A DNA stretch of 64,000 nt from Diphasiastrum complanatum (Eukaryota; Streptophyta; Lycopodiopsida; Lycopodiales; Lycopodiaceae): assembly GCA_029204225.1 (NCBI GenBank), contig CM055095.1:47504510-47568509 (forward strand). Reading direction: 5' to 3'. The number at the start of each line of letters is the position of its first letter. Positions within the stretch are counted from its first letter, which is position 1. The position numbers and the translations under genes were made by a program. Shown here piece by piece: positions 52,865 through 61,933 of this stretch. The notes beneath the pieces were generated by a model. It searched no databases. It saw only the letters and a program-made list of their open reading frames with translations, and was not told the DNA's origin.

Positions 52865-53378
52865 CTATCATATTGTTGCAGTTGTTCTGAAGTTTAGAAC
52901 ATGAAGAAATAACATTCTTTAGGTCTTGTTGCTCATGTGCATATTTGAGAGAATCCCTATGCCTTATTGCTTGCTTCTGATTCTATGCCCCCCTTCAAGC
53001 AATTGAGAGACAATGAATCCTCCAAAAAGGTTGGCTTCTTTTTTTTCTTTTCTGCATGCTATTTTGCCCCAACATTCGGCTCTTTATTTTCTTTCTCCTT
53101 AACTTCTTCCACTTCATTTCATCAAAGAATACGACATCATCTCTGAAAATCTTGGGATCTTTGTTGTTGATTTTTGTAAGGGTGTGAAAAAGCTGCAAAA
53201 AAATGCCATCCTCAACTTGATCTTCGTCATCCTCTATATTTGATTCACAGTTAATCAACCCATGTTCGTCAAGCTCCTACAAGCCATGCAGATCCTCTTG
53301 CTCCTTGTTATGAACAAATCTTTTCGCATAAGCCACATTCACATCGTTATTCGTAACTCCTCCACATGATTGTTGCAT
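52865..53378 (-). pseudogene. KRI1-like nucleolar protein fragment joined to gypsy integrase
   Basis: Downstream of GypD integrase on the same strand, the sequence changes to VNVAYAKRFVHNKEQEDLHG, ELDEHGLINCESNIEDDEDQ, HTLTKINNKDPKIFRDDVVF and FDEMKWKKLRRKKIK. After frame changes come KPTFLEDSLSLNCLKGG and YAHEQQDLKNVISS. This succession (Y-A-x-R-F-x-H-N-K-x-x-E-D-L, acidic stretch, K-D-P-x-I-F..D..FF, K-P-x-x-L-x-D, E-Q-x-x-L-K) is how I know the N-terminal half of KRI1, a nucleolar protein needed for 40S ribosome biogenesis. There are stops at about 53270 and 52998 and a frameshift near 52955. Either a captured gene piece or a decayed gene invaded by GypD. Identification is from memory of the family, hence moderate confidence. 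Confidence 0.6.
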
Positions 53379-53990
53379 ATAAACAAAAATACCATTGACT
53401 CGTTCAATCATTAGCCTTTGGGTTGTATGGAGTTGTTTTTTGATGTTTGATCATGAAATGTTTAGTAAGGAGGCGAATTGTATCATTTAAAAAATGTGTA
53501 CCTCTATCGTTTACTAATTCCAATGGACAGCCGTAACGGGTTATAATGTTTCAAAAAAGAAACTCTGCAACAGTTTTCACATCATTTCTTTTCGTTGCTT
53601 CCGCCTCGACCATCTTTGTCGCATAGTCAGTCGCTACAAGGATATAACTCCTTTTAGTATAGCGAGTGACATACTTTATCGGTCCAACAAAGTCATTGTC
53701 CCATTTTTCAAATGGTGCAAGTGGTATCGGCATAAGTGGCCAGTACATCGAAGGAGTTGGTTTCTCGACTCTTTGACAAGGATCACATGTTTTTACAAAT
53801 ACTGCAACATCTTTGAACATCGTTGTCCACTAATACTCGGCATTTAAGAACTTCTTCATAGTATTAACTACTGCAAAGTGTCCACCTGCATCTTCAGAGT
53901 GCATGGCTTTAATGACCTTCGGTATATCGATCAACTCAAGACATCTACAAAGCTCTTCATCAGGTCCCATTTTATAAAGTAAGTTATTCC
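53379..53990 (-). pseudogene. GypD integrase
   Basis: HHCC remnant with CDPCQRVEKPTP, then EKWDNDFVGPIKYV (first Asp; GNDFVG is typical), SYILVATDYATKMVEAEATK, GCPLELVNDRGTHFLNDTIR (second Asp), TTPYNPKAN. The catalytic Glu region is damaged by a small deletion (the frame then reads IERVNG, which may be the remains of VERVNG). Immediately after it the KRI1-like sequence begins, so the C-terminal integrase domain is missing. Confidence 0.85.
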
Positions 53991-54360
53991 TTATCGTATA
54001 CGGTGCAACTTATGTTGGAATACCGTCTTTTGTTCAAGATAAAAAAGAACTGGGTAATTTTGATTTTGAAGATAATCAATTATGTCACCATATAATGAAT
54101 CTTCGGCAGATAATAGCATAATATTTTCATCAAGAAATTCATCACTGAGATTTTCAGTAACAGTTCCTATATTTAATTGAGATAAATAATCTGCATTAGT
54201 GTGGTACTTCCCTTGACATACCTCCACTTGATAATCAAATTCCTGTAACAGAAGAACCCATCTAGCTATTCGGCCTGAAAGATCTGGTTTATTAACCAAA
54301 TGTTTTAGCGCATAATGGTCGACATGGAAGACAAAGGAATATCCTAGCAAATAATGTCGA
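53991..54360 (-). pseudogene. GypD RNase H C-terminus
   Basis: FVFHVDHYALKHLVNKPDLS, GRIARWVLLLQEFDYQVEVC, GKYHTNADYLSQL (NADYLS with the last catalytic Asp), then the tether. The normal connection motif to HHCC is partly lost at 53990. Confidence 0.9.
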
Positions 54361-54439
54361 AACTTCTAAACTGAAAATAACATTCCAAGTCCTTCTCGTT
54401 CCATTGCTGAATAATTTTTTTCTGAGATGCTTAGTTGAC

Positions 54440-55110
54440 ACCCTGCATAGTAGACAAGATAGTCTCATTTTTCATTGTTTTTTTGACTTAGAGTAACTCC
54501 AATTGTTCACAAAACATCCACATAAACATGAAATGTCCTTACCCAATCAGGAGGTCTCAAAATTGGGACGTCCAAGAGTTTCTGCTTCAGCAACTCAAAT
54601 GATTGTTGAGAATCAACAGACCATTCATAGTAAATGTCTTTCTTTAGCAGATGTGTTAGCGGTGCAGCAATGGATGCATGATCTTGAATGAACCTTTTAT
54701 AATAACCAACGGGACCCAGAAATCCTCTGATTTTTTGCAGATCTGTTGGCTCCTTCAAATTCTTTATAATTTTCACTTTATCTTTATCGACTTCAATTTC
54801 TCTCTTTGAAATTCTATGTCCGAGTAGTATTGCTTCAGACATGCCAAAATAACACTTCTCAAGATAAAGACAAAGTCAAGTCTCTCTGCATCTCTACAAT
54901 GTTTTTCACAATTTAGAAAGATGAGTGGCTTCTGAACTGTAAACACATAAGTCATCCATAAAAATTTCCAAGAACACGTGTACATTTCTGAAAAATATTA
55001 GTCATCATTCTTTGGAATGTGGCTGGTGCATTACATAGTCCAAACAACATCTTCTGATAGGCATAAGTACCCCAGTCAGTTGTAAATGTTGTTTTGGACC
55101 TGTCCTCTTC
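54440..55110 (-). pseudogene. GypD RT palm/thumb and RNase H start
   Basis: KTTFTTDWGTYAYQKMLFGL and CNAPATFQRMM (55010-55100), the catalytic FMDD box in LEIFMDDLCVYS (about 54940-54975), then VILLGHRISKREIEVD, IRGFLGPVGYYKRFI, LLKKDIYYEWSVDSQQSFEL, LRPPDWVRTFHVYVD (54507-54842). The first RNase H Asp region reads YVDV, altered. Multiple frameshifts; the FMDD palm box itself survives. Confidence 0.88.
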
Positions 55111-55932
55111 TCAGATAGATGCCTGGTTATAGTTAGAAAATCCATCAAGAAAGCTATATCTTTCGTTTCCAGCAACTTGGTCAAGAATCATATCTGTAAA
55201 GGGTAAAGGATGATGATCTTTACAAGTCGCAGCATTAAGCTTCCGATAGTCTTGACAAACTCGAATCTTTCCGGTCTTCTTTTTCGGGACAACCACTATA
55301 GGAGAAACCCATTCACTATTGAGTACTGGATAAATAATTTTTGACTTCAAATATTTGTCAAGCTCGTCTTTGACCAACAATGAATACTTAGGATTAAGCC
55401 TATATTGGCGATGACGTATTGGTACCGCTCCTCCTTTTAAATCGATTCCGTGTTGACCAAATTTCTTGTTAATGCCTTTTAAATCTTCCATAGTCCAGGC
55501 AAAAACATCATGATATTCAATGAGCAAGTTCACATATTGTTGTTTTTCTTTGTCAGATAATAGTTTAAAAATTAACAAGGATTTGTCGGGTATGACCTCG
55601 ATAGAGAGAATATCGTTTGGATTAATCATACCAACGGTCATATTGGTTGAAAAATATCCTTGTATTTCACGTTGTGAAGGTTGTGCTTTGTCTGTGTTGT
55701 CGGATACTTCCGTCTCTTCTATCTTGTAACAGTCCTTCAATGTCTTCTTCTTCCGTAAATATATGAAGTGCATAAGATGACTATTCAGATGTAAAGCTTG
55801 TATATGATTGAGTAGTTTCTCCTTCATATAGCTCTCGCTGCCATGTGATAATATGCTCGTGCAACTTTCCTTGTTCATCATGTTCTCCAGTACGAAACCG
55901 TAACTCCTTCTTCTTCCAATGGACATTGGCAT
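55111..55932 (-). pseudogene. GypD RT N-terminus with connection region
   Basis: A 273-codon open stretch. Ser/Lys-rich connection to protease, then QYVNLLIEYHDVFAWTMEDL, VPIRHRQYRLNPKYSLLVKD, EWVSPIVVVPKKKTGKIRVC, QDYRKLNAATCKDHHPLPF, LDQVAGNERYSFLDGFSNYN. The motifs Q-D-Y-R-K-L-N and H-P-L-P-F place it with Tat/Athila-like gypsy elements. The frame breaks at about 55111. Confidence 0.92.
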
Positions 55933-55990
55933 TTGTTTGGTATAGCCTGGGTCTTCCGATAAAGACGACGAAATTGCCCATTCCGACTGG

Positions 55991-56482
55991 TCAGATCACA
56001 ATAAAATTCATGACAAAAGGTATATCTTCGATGTATATTGTGGCTTCCTTCAACTCACCTACAGCCTTCCTCCTTGTTGAGTCGGCCAGTTTGATCTTCC
56101 GTTCAGTAGGCTGGATATTAGTAAGTCCAAGAGCATGCGATGTATCCTTTGTCATAATATTGACACTTGACCTAGAGTCAATCGGTACTTTTTCCTTTGG
56201 CTTTTGAGGCTTTGGGCAATTTGCAATAAGATGTCTTTCTCCTAAGCAGTTTGAACATAGCGGTACACAACCGATTAGTCGACGAGGCTCCGGACAATCG
56301 GGTGAATAATGGCCTTGTGCGCCACAATTATAACAGCTACCCAAGAGCTTTTTCAGCGGTAGATTGACTGGTGCATAAACATTCTTCTGGTTTGAGTTCA
56401 TCGTCTGTGCAGGTACAAAACGCTTCCAAATTTTGGTTTGGGCAACAATGCCGGTGTAGATGATCCTTGAACATAATGACAA
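55991..56482 (-). pseudogene. GypD gag zinc knuckles and protease
   Basis: Zinc knuckles CYNCGAQGHYSPDC and CSNCLGERHLIANC, then protease with active site PIDSRSSVNIM (DSG expected; Gly to Arg), HALGLTNIQPTERKIKLADS and IEDIPFVMNFIVI. The flap half continues in another frame toward 55932 (VFIGRPRLYQTNANVHWKKK). Active-site loop lost, so protease is dead. Confidence 0.88.
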
Positions 56483-57087
56483 TACCCCTCCGGATCTGTT
56501 TCATACACATACAAAACTTCTCCATTGGCACTCTCAACATATAAAATTTGTTTAACTTTACATTCATGGTTAGAGTGACCTGGAGCTCCACATTTGGTAC
56601 ACCAGATATTCGGATCAAAAGAAGGTGCCTTCTGTTGCTTATCTGATACTTCAAATATCTGTACTTTCATATCTTGCATCTGATTCGTCATATTCGAGAT
56701 ATTCTTCTTCCAAACTTTGTCGGTTTTGGGAGTTTGTTCCTTGGAAGGCTTGGACTTCTTTTTCGTCTTTTTTTTCTTCCTATGATTTTTGTCATTTTCG
56801 AAAGAAGTTGAACTCTCTGTGTCGGAATCAACACTGAAACTTGATGACTCCAAACTATCGGATGAGTCCTCTTCCGAGCTTGAATCATCAGACAAAGATG
56901 ATGACTTCTTCTTTGTCTTTTTACTGGAACAACGCCTCCTAGCAATATTTGATGTTTCATAATTCTCTGCTATTGCAATGACTTCAGCCAAAGTATTCAT
57001 TGGTCCTTGTCGGCAGTACCTGTCAATCTTACTTGGTAGACCTACAAGGTACCATTCAATCTGCATTGCAACAAGATAAACACCCAC
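56398..57087 (-). pseudogene. GypD gag C-terminal half
   Basis: MNTLAEVIAIAENYETSNIA (gag end helix), a long Ser/Asp/Glu stretch (SLSDDSSSEEDSSDSLESSS), Lys-rich KKKKTKKKSKPSKEQT, and a first zinc knuckle CTKCGAPGHSNHEC, followed by LYVESANGEVLYVYETDPEG. Three zinc knuckles in total with the next frame. Overlaps the following segment because a frameshift lies between. Confidence 0.85.
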
Positions 57088-57099
57088 CAGTTTACTAAT

Positions 57100-57755
57100 T
57101 AAGTTTTTTTACCTTTAGGGTGTATCTTCTCAGAGACTCATTTTCTTTCTTTTGAACAGAGTTGAGATGTGCAAGCACTCGGGTAGAGTAGCCAATTTCA
57201 CGAAACTAGTTAAGAAAGACTTCCTTCAGCAAATCCCAAGTGTTAACGGCTGCACGATCCATTGGGCTGTACCAAATTCGGGCTTGTTTCTGCAACAGAC
57301 CAAGAAATATGCATAATTTGTCTGCATTGTTCCTTCACTATTGGAAACAACAATGGATTCGAACTGAGAAATATAACTATCGGCATCATCTGAGGAGGTT
57401 CCTTTAAAGTAATTATACTTAATTTTTGAATTGGAATTGAATCGATTCTGAGGTAGATCCATTTCTGGTTCAAGATTGGGATTGGGTTCAGGATTTGAAT
57501 TTGAATCAGAGTCTGATTCAGGGTCAAGATCTAGATCAAGATTAACGACGACCTCAAGAAGTTCAGGTTCAGGTTCTGTTTCAGGTTTATCGAGTAAGTT
57601 ATTGAAATAAACTTCAACTTCTTGATAAGTGGCAAAAGGTGATGTGCCGCGCTGGAAAGCTTGTTGAAGACTTTTGAAAAGTTCTCACGAAGGCTTCTAT
57701 ATCTTTCCAAATGCTCTAATCTAGAACTGCTTGAACTGCTTCCTGCAGTTGGCAT
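57100..57755 (-). pseudogene. GypD gag N-terminal half
   Basis: The start ATG is probably at 57755 (MPTAGSSSSSSRLEHLERYR), 46 bases after the primer site. Then a Pro/Gln/Asn-rich repeat of NPNPNLN type in mixed frames, FKGTSSDDADSYISQFESIV, ARIWYSPMDRAAVNTWDLLK (gag W-x-x-L motif), EVFLN. At least three frame changes. Confidence 0.8.
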
Positions 57756-57800
57756 TCATCTTTAACTAACAAATATCTAATTCCAACTGATTAGCAATCT

Positions 57801-57815
57801 CCGGCAATGGCGCCA
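57801..57815 (-). promoter_or_regulatory. Primer binding site of GypD
   Basis: The minus strand reads TGGCGCCATTGCCGG, one mismatch from the tRNA-Asp-type primer site used by Athila/Tat gypsy elements. Confidence 0.88.
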
Positions 57816-57990
57816 AAAATAAGCATATGTCGTGTTATACTTATCTTATTTGTAAGGATATGTAGTATAAGACATTGTCGTTCCCCAAAGAGACTGAATT
57901 ATGTTGTGATTTTAGATGTTTTTAACTCATTTTATTGTTCTTGGATTAAAAGATGGTTGTCAACGAACATTCAAGTGTATCGACGACCAG
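57816..57990 (-). repeat. Remnant of the GypD 5' LTR
   Basis: AT-rich sequence between the primer site and the copia LTR that starts at 57991. On the minus strand it ends near CATATGCTTATTTT before TGGCGCC. Only about 175 bp remain; the rest was displaced or lost. Confidence 0.5.
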
Positions 57991-58632
57991 TGTGAGAGAT
58001 TTTAACAAGTTTAGTAATATTTTGGTAAATTGTCAATATGAGGCCAAAATTCATTTTAGACTTAGAGATAAACTTTTTGAAGTTATATTAGTTTAAAATA
58101 CATTCAAAAAACACTTTCTGAAAGTGTGGAAAAGTTGGTAGTCGAGTTTGAGAGAGATTCAAATTTAAACTTTGGGTACATTGAATCTAGACCCAAAAAT
58201 AGTAGGGTTTACATTTTGGAGAGAAAACCAAATGGCCAAATAGGGTTAGGACCTGTTATAAAAGGAGGAAACTCATGGAGAGACACATCTTCTCGATTCT
58301 CTCTCTCATTTCATCATTATACATGGTTCTCTTTGGGTTCTACTACTCATTGGTGCACTCTCTTGATGATATCTTGCAATTCTATGTGTAGAATGATCAT
58401 TTATTGTTATTTTCGGTTCCACATGTGTGAAATACAATAGGGTATTGTAATTGTACGAACAAAAATAGTATTTTATATTTTGGTTCATGTTTGATCCGTC
58501 TCTTAGAGTTTGCATCTCATTTTGTATGTAGATGCTGATTTTTCTACATTGGCAGGATTGTTGGTTTGCTCCTTTTTGTAACCAAAGATCAGGGACATAG
58601 ATTGGATCTTGAATGATCTGAAAACCTTCACA
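57991..58632 (+). repeat. Copia LTR (+), CopG
   Basis: A 642-bp segment from TGTGAGAGATTTTAAC to ...ACCTTCACA, followed without a gap by a primer site. TATA-like TTATAAAAGGAGG at about 58255. Only one LTR copy is in the window. No gag follows within the next 570 bases. Confidence 0.75.
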
Positions 58633-58644
58633 TGGTATCAGAGC
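58633..58644 (+). promoter_or_regulatory. Primer binding site of CopG
   Basis: TGGTATCAGAGC, exact initiator tRNA-Met type, adjoining the LTR end. Confidence 0.92.
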
Positions 58645-59215
58645 TATTGAGCAAGGATTTGGAGAAGTTACCAATGCTAGATTGATTTCTACTCAAAAAT
58701 CAGCATTTTTGCATGTGTAGAATTGATCTTTTGTAGGTCAAATCTCAATATAGGGTTATATACTTGATCAATTCTGATTTCACACTGGGTTTACTGGAAT
58801 TAGCAGATTTTTGGTGCATTAGGAAGGTCTCATTGGAGTCTACAAGGTGATATATCAAGTTTTTAGAAATTGCATGTAGAATTTGAGATATTCAATTTTT
58901 TGTGATTTTGTCAAAGCCCTAATTTTGATTGGATCTCTAGTTTGTGAGATTACTGAACTTCATTTGAGTCTATTTCAATTTTAGGAAGTGGCAAGAATCA
59001 TCAGATTGAAGATAGAATAATCTTTACTCATACCAGATATCGGTTCAACGTGCCAGAATGAAATCCTTTGCTTCCCTTCCTGACTCCCGCGTGTCTATCC
59101 GCTATTGGTAGATGAGAAAAGATCCTGATATCGGTTCGAAGCGTCCGACCCAAATTTTGATTCCCTGACCTCTGTATGTACGTGCCGATCTGATATTACA
59201 CACGAAGCAAACTAG
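58645..59215 (+). other. CopG leader and upstream flank of the host-gene island
   Basis: No gag or other open frame. From 59034 two small palindromic units begin with GATATCGGTT (59034, 59126), the second closing with CCGATCTGATAT (about 59186). Similar units occur in the second intron of the protease gene (60771, 60857). A TAG at 59213 opens the histone-like frame. Confidence 0.45.
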
Positions 59216-59685
59216 ACGTATCCATCCAGGAGACGTCCAATTCGAGGCCACGAAAGTCCTCCATCGCCTCGTCCACCACCACCTCCTCCTAGGCCAAGAG
59301 GCAGACCACGAGATCTGCCATGGCTGAACGATATTCGGAAGCTTCAGAAGACCAATAATCTTTTGATTCCGAAAGCTCACATACAGAGGGCCATTAGAAA
59401 TGTAACAAGGAGTCTCCCAGCATACATGAGATGGACAGTAACGACAATTGAAGCTCTACACACTGCATATGAGGATTTCCAAGTAAAATTGTTTTTAGAT
59501 AGTGTTGTTGCAACTGTCCATGCTAAGAGAGTGACGATCATGCCGAAGAATTTGTGTTCAGGCTTTGGAACATCTATGACAAATTTGTTGAGTACTTCAG
59601 ACCAGCTCTATCCTTTGCTCCAAAACAAGATGTAGAAAAAAAGAGAGGAAGCAATCTCAATTGGCCTACCTTATTTTCCGGGTAA
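59216..59685 (+). pseudogene. CENH3-like (centromeric histone H3 variant) histone-fold fragment
   Basis: The frame 59216-59635 has no ATG (open after a TAG at 59213). It encodes a Pro/Arg tail (PPSPRPPPPPPRPRGRP), then LNDIRKLQKTNNLLIPKAHI (alpha-N and alpha-1 start), AIRNVTRSLPAYMRWTVTTI (loop 1 and alpha-2 start), EALHTAYEDFQVKLFLDSVV and ATVHAKRVTIM (end of alpha-2, loop 2). The NNLLIP and RWT motifs are those of plant CENH3 rather than canonical H3, which has ELLIRK and RFQ. Canonical H3 and CENH3 continue past TIM with K-D-(F/I)-x-L-A-R-R; here that reading, EEFVFRLW, lies in the +1 frame from 59545 to 59685. This is a single-base-type frameshift. CENH3 marks centromeres. Missing N-terminus and frameshift mean a pseudogene or a captured exon. 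Confidence 0.75.
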
Positions 59686-59702
59686 AGAGCGGGAGTGTTT
59701 AA

Positions 59703-60059
59703 AAAAAGAGGAGGTCTCTTGACACTCCTAATAGAGCCAGAGATTTTTGCAAGCCTTTTTCTCTGCATAAGATTCTAACTACTAGACAATCTCAATCTCC
59801 ATCTCCATCTCCTAACTTTCAATCTCCTCCTTCTCCTCCTAAAGATTCCTGTCCTTATAAATCTCCTCCTCTAGCATCTCAGTCTCCTAAATCTCAATCT
59901 CCTTCTCCTCCTTCTAAAGATTTCTCTCCTAATAAATCTCCTCCTCTAGCATCTCAGTCTGCTAAATCTCAATCTCCTCCTACTTCCAAATACATTAGTT
60001 CTCCCCCTCCAGTTTCAAGAAAAGAGTTAGATGATTTTGTAAATTTAAAGGTCGAATGA
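59703..60059 (+). pseudogene. Ser/Pro-rich open segment between histone-like and protease-like parts
   Basis: A 118-codon open frame without ATG. It begins KKRRSLDTPNRARDF (a nuclear-localisation-like basic cluster) and continues with SP/SPP repeats; the unit KSPPLASQS.KSQSP occurs twice (about 59868 and 59934). It ends VSRKELDDFVNLKVE before TGA at 60057. The next frame continues directly (60058). Composition and continuity suggest a disordered linker of the downstream protease-containing protein. No domain recognised. Confidence 0.5.
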
Positions 60060-60292
60060 CAATTCATTCAATGGTTTATCTGTATTAATTCCTTCACCCC
60101 CTGCATTTGCTTTTGTAAATTCTCCTAAATATGTACAGTATGACCAATTGTTAAATACATATCTTCAAGCTCTAGGTCCTAAATACAGTTTTAAGATGCC
60201 GAAGATAAATCTAGGCCTTCCTCTTTCTAAATTAGATACAAGTGAATTAGATAGTAGGGATAAAATGCTAGGGGACAATGTAGGAGGGGGGG
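60058..60292 (+). pseudogene. Segment leading into the C48 peptidase domain
   Basis: Open in frame 1 from 60058: FAFVNSPKYVQYDQLLNTYL, QALGPKYSFKMPKINLGLPL, SKLDTSELDSRDKMLGDNVG. The frame is lost in a run of seven G (60286-60292). The next segment, NSILDEIFPDPP, is in the following frame, so one base was gained or lost in the homopolymer. It is the upstream part of the protease gene; no known domain. Confidence 0.5.
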
Positions 60293-61085
60293 CAATTCAA
60301 TACTGGATGAGATTTTTCCAGACCCACCAATGTTTATATATGTCGCATTGTTTCCGCTTCAATTCATGGCTGCATTTGATTTCCCTAATTTCAAAAGTCT
60401 ACACACTGATATGCTCAAGTACGTCAGACTAGGGACACCAATCCTCGTGCTCCCATACATAACCAAGTAAGTCTATGCTTTTCAGATTTTATTAAGTTGA
60501 TTTTTTGATATGAAGTTTTGATTTTACATGCATTCTCCAAAACTTATTGTTTTCTGATTGCAGTGAACATTGGAGTTTATATGTTCTATCCTTATATGTC
60601 AATGATGAGGGTGTGTGTAATCCAATTTGTATAACGATGAACTCTATTACACACACCCACAAAATAGTGAGGAGCCATATCAAAAATATACTGGAACTCT
60701 TTCCATTACCAGGTGCAACAGCATATATGAAGCTCAAAATGGTTGATGTAGAGGTAAAAAAAATTTCAATATCGGTTTGACGCATACTTATAGTTTTTGT
60801 AGAGTTTCATTTTATTTTGTGTGTGCTGATCCGATATAAAAACAATATTTTTTTGATATCGGTTTGACACGCGCTTGTTTCCTTTGTAGATTTTAATATC
60901 ACCTCGTGCGCGTTGATACAATATTCCATAAAGTTAAAATTTTGTTACTAACTTTCAAATGTATATGAATATTGTAGTCCTCGCAGCAGGTTGATTCTGT
61001 TAGTTGTGGTTGGTATATGGTATGCAATGCGAAATTCTTTTTCAATTGGCCTGTACTACAAGATAAACTCTTAAATCTGCCAGAG
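60293..61085 (+). pseudogene. Ulp1/SENP-like C48 cysteine protease domain with two introns
   Basis: Exon 60293-60466 encodes LDEIFPDPPMFIYVALFPLQ, FKSLHTDMLKYVRLGTPILV and LPYIT. Intron 60467-60563 (GTAAG...GCAG). Exon 60564-60753 starts EHWSLYVLSLYVNDEG with the catalytic His (60568-60570), and has CITMNSITHTHKIVRSH, where the catalytic Asp position is Asn (AAC, 60640-60642). Intron 60754-60977 (GTAAAA...TGTAG). Exon 60978-61085 gives QQVDSVSCGWYMVCNAKFFF, with the oxyanion Gln and nucleophile Cys (61005-61007), and ends in a GAG|GTAATC donor. Splicing keeps the frame across both introns. Ulp1/SENP proteases process or remove SUMO; plants carry many TE-amplified relatives. Asn for Asp and the upstream frameshift argue for decay. 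The C-terminal exon is lost at 61140. Confidence 0.8.
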
Positions 61086-61139
61086 GTAATCTATTAATTC
61101 ATAATCACATTCAAATAATCATATGTAGGGTTGAAGATC

Positions 61140-61916
61140 TTGTGTCATAGTAGCTCTCCCGCTTGTCAACAAGGGTTAGAATGCTGGATAGGTGTCTAAC
61201 TATGTAAAGATGCTACTCTTAGATAGTTCTCTACTTTTCTCTAACTCTATCACCACTAACACTACTCACCCCTAACTCTACTCCACTAAACTAACATTCA
61301 TCATGATTTTGTGAAGGGAAGAGAGAGTAGAAAAGAGAGAGGGAGAGAAAGAGAGAAAGAAGGAGAGAGATTTGAGATGGAGGTTAGCTCAAATGCTCAA
61401 TATCATTGCTTATGGAAAAAACATTAACTAGCATAAACTAAGAACATAGCAAATGGGAAACAACACACAAATCATCACAAAAGCATAAGCAAAGAGTGAT
61501 TAGCACTTGAGGATGCTTGAGCTCCCAAAATGGTAGAGTCTCCTCCTGTCATGCCCATGACTGGTCTTGGGTGACCGGTAGATTGACAACCCGTAAGTTA
61601 CTTGTGACTATAAGGGATTTGGGGCCCTTATGTGTACATGGTCATAATTAATGGTTGCAGGCCTAAAATACTTGATGGTAGATTTGTATGGCTCTATCAA
61701 TGGTCAAGCATCAACAAAAGTTGACCTTGTGCGCATCCTGATAACAATAATCTGGATAGCATATGCTCATCATGCTGCTGTCAATTTTGGGTAGTACGCT
61801 TATGGTGGGTATATGCCAAATCATCCAACCATTTACATTTATGAATCAACATACTTGCATAGTACAATGTTTGTAGCAAGCCTAAAGTCAAGATGAATTA
61901 TTTTTCAGTTTCAACA
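61140..61916 (-). repeat. 3' LTR of CopB' (minus strand)
   Basis: Starts TGTTGAAACTGAAAAAT at 61916 on the minus strand, directly after the polypurine tract TTTTTAGGAGGAG (61917-61929). The far end, near 61140, is approximate. It contains a GA-rich microsatellite at about 61313-61372. No partner LTR in the window, since the 5' half lies beyond 64000. Confidence 0.7.
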
Positions 61917-61933
61917 CTCCTCCTAAAAACAAT

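Noticed and set aside
53041-53110. Poly-T/C-rich tract considered as a splice-site pyrimidine tract on the plus strand
   Set aside because: On the minus strand it encodes the Lys/Arg-rich part of the KRI1-like fragment, which explains the composition.
61313-61380. GA-rich tract as a polypurine tract
   Set aside because: It lies inside the LTR and is a simple microsatellite; the true tract is at 61917-61929, next to the LTR start.
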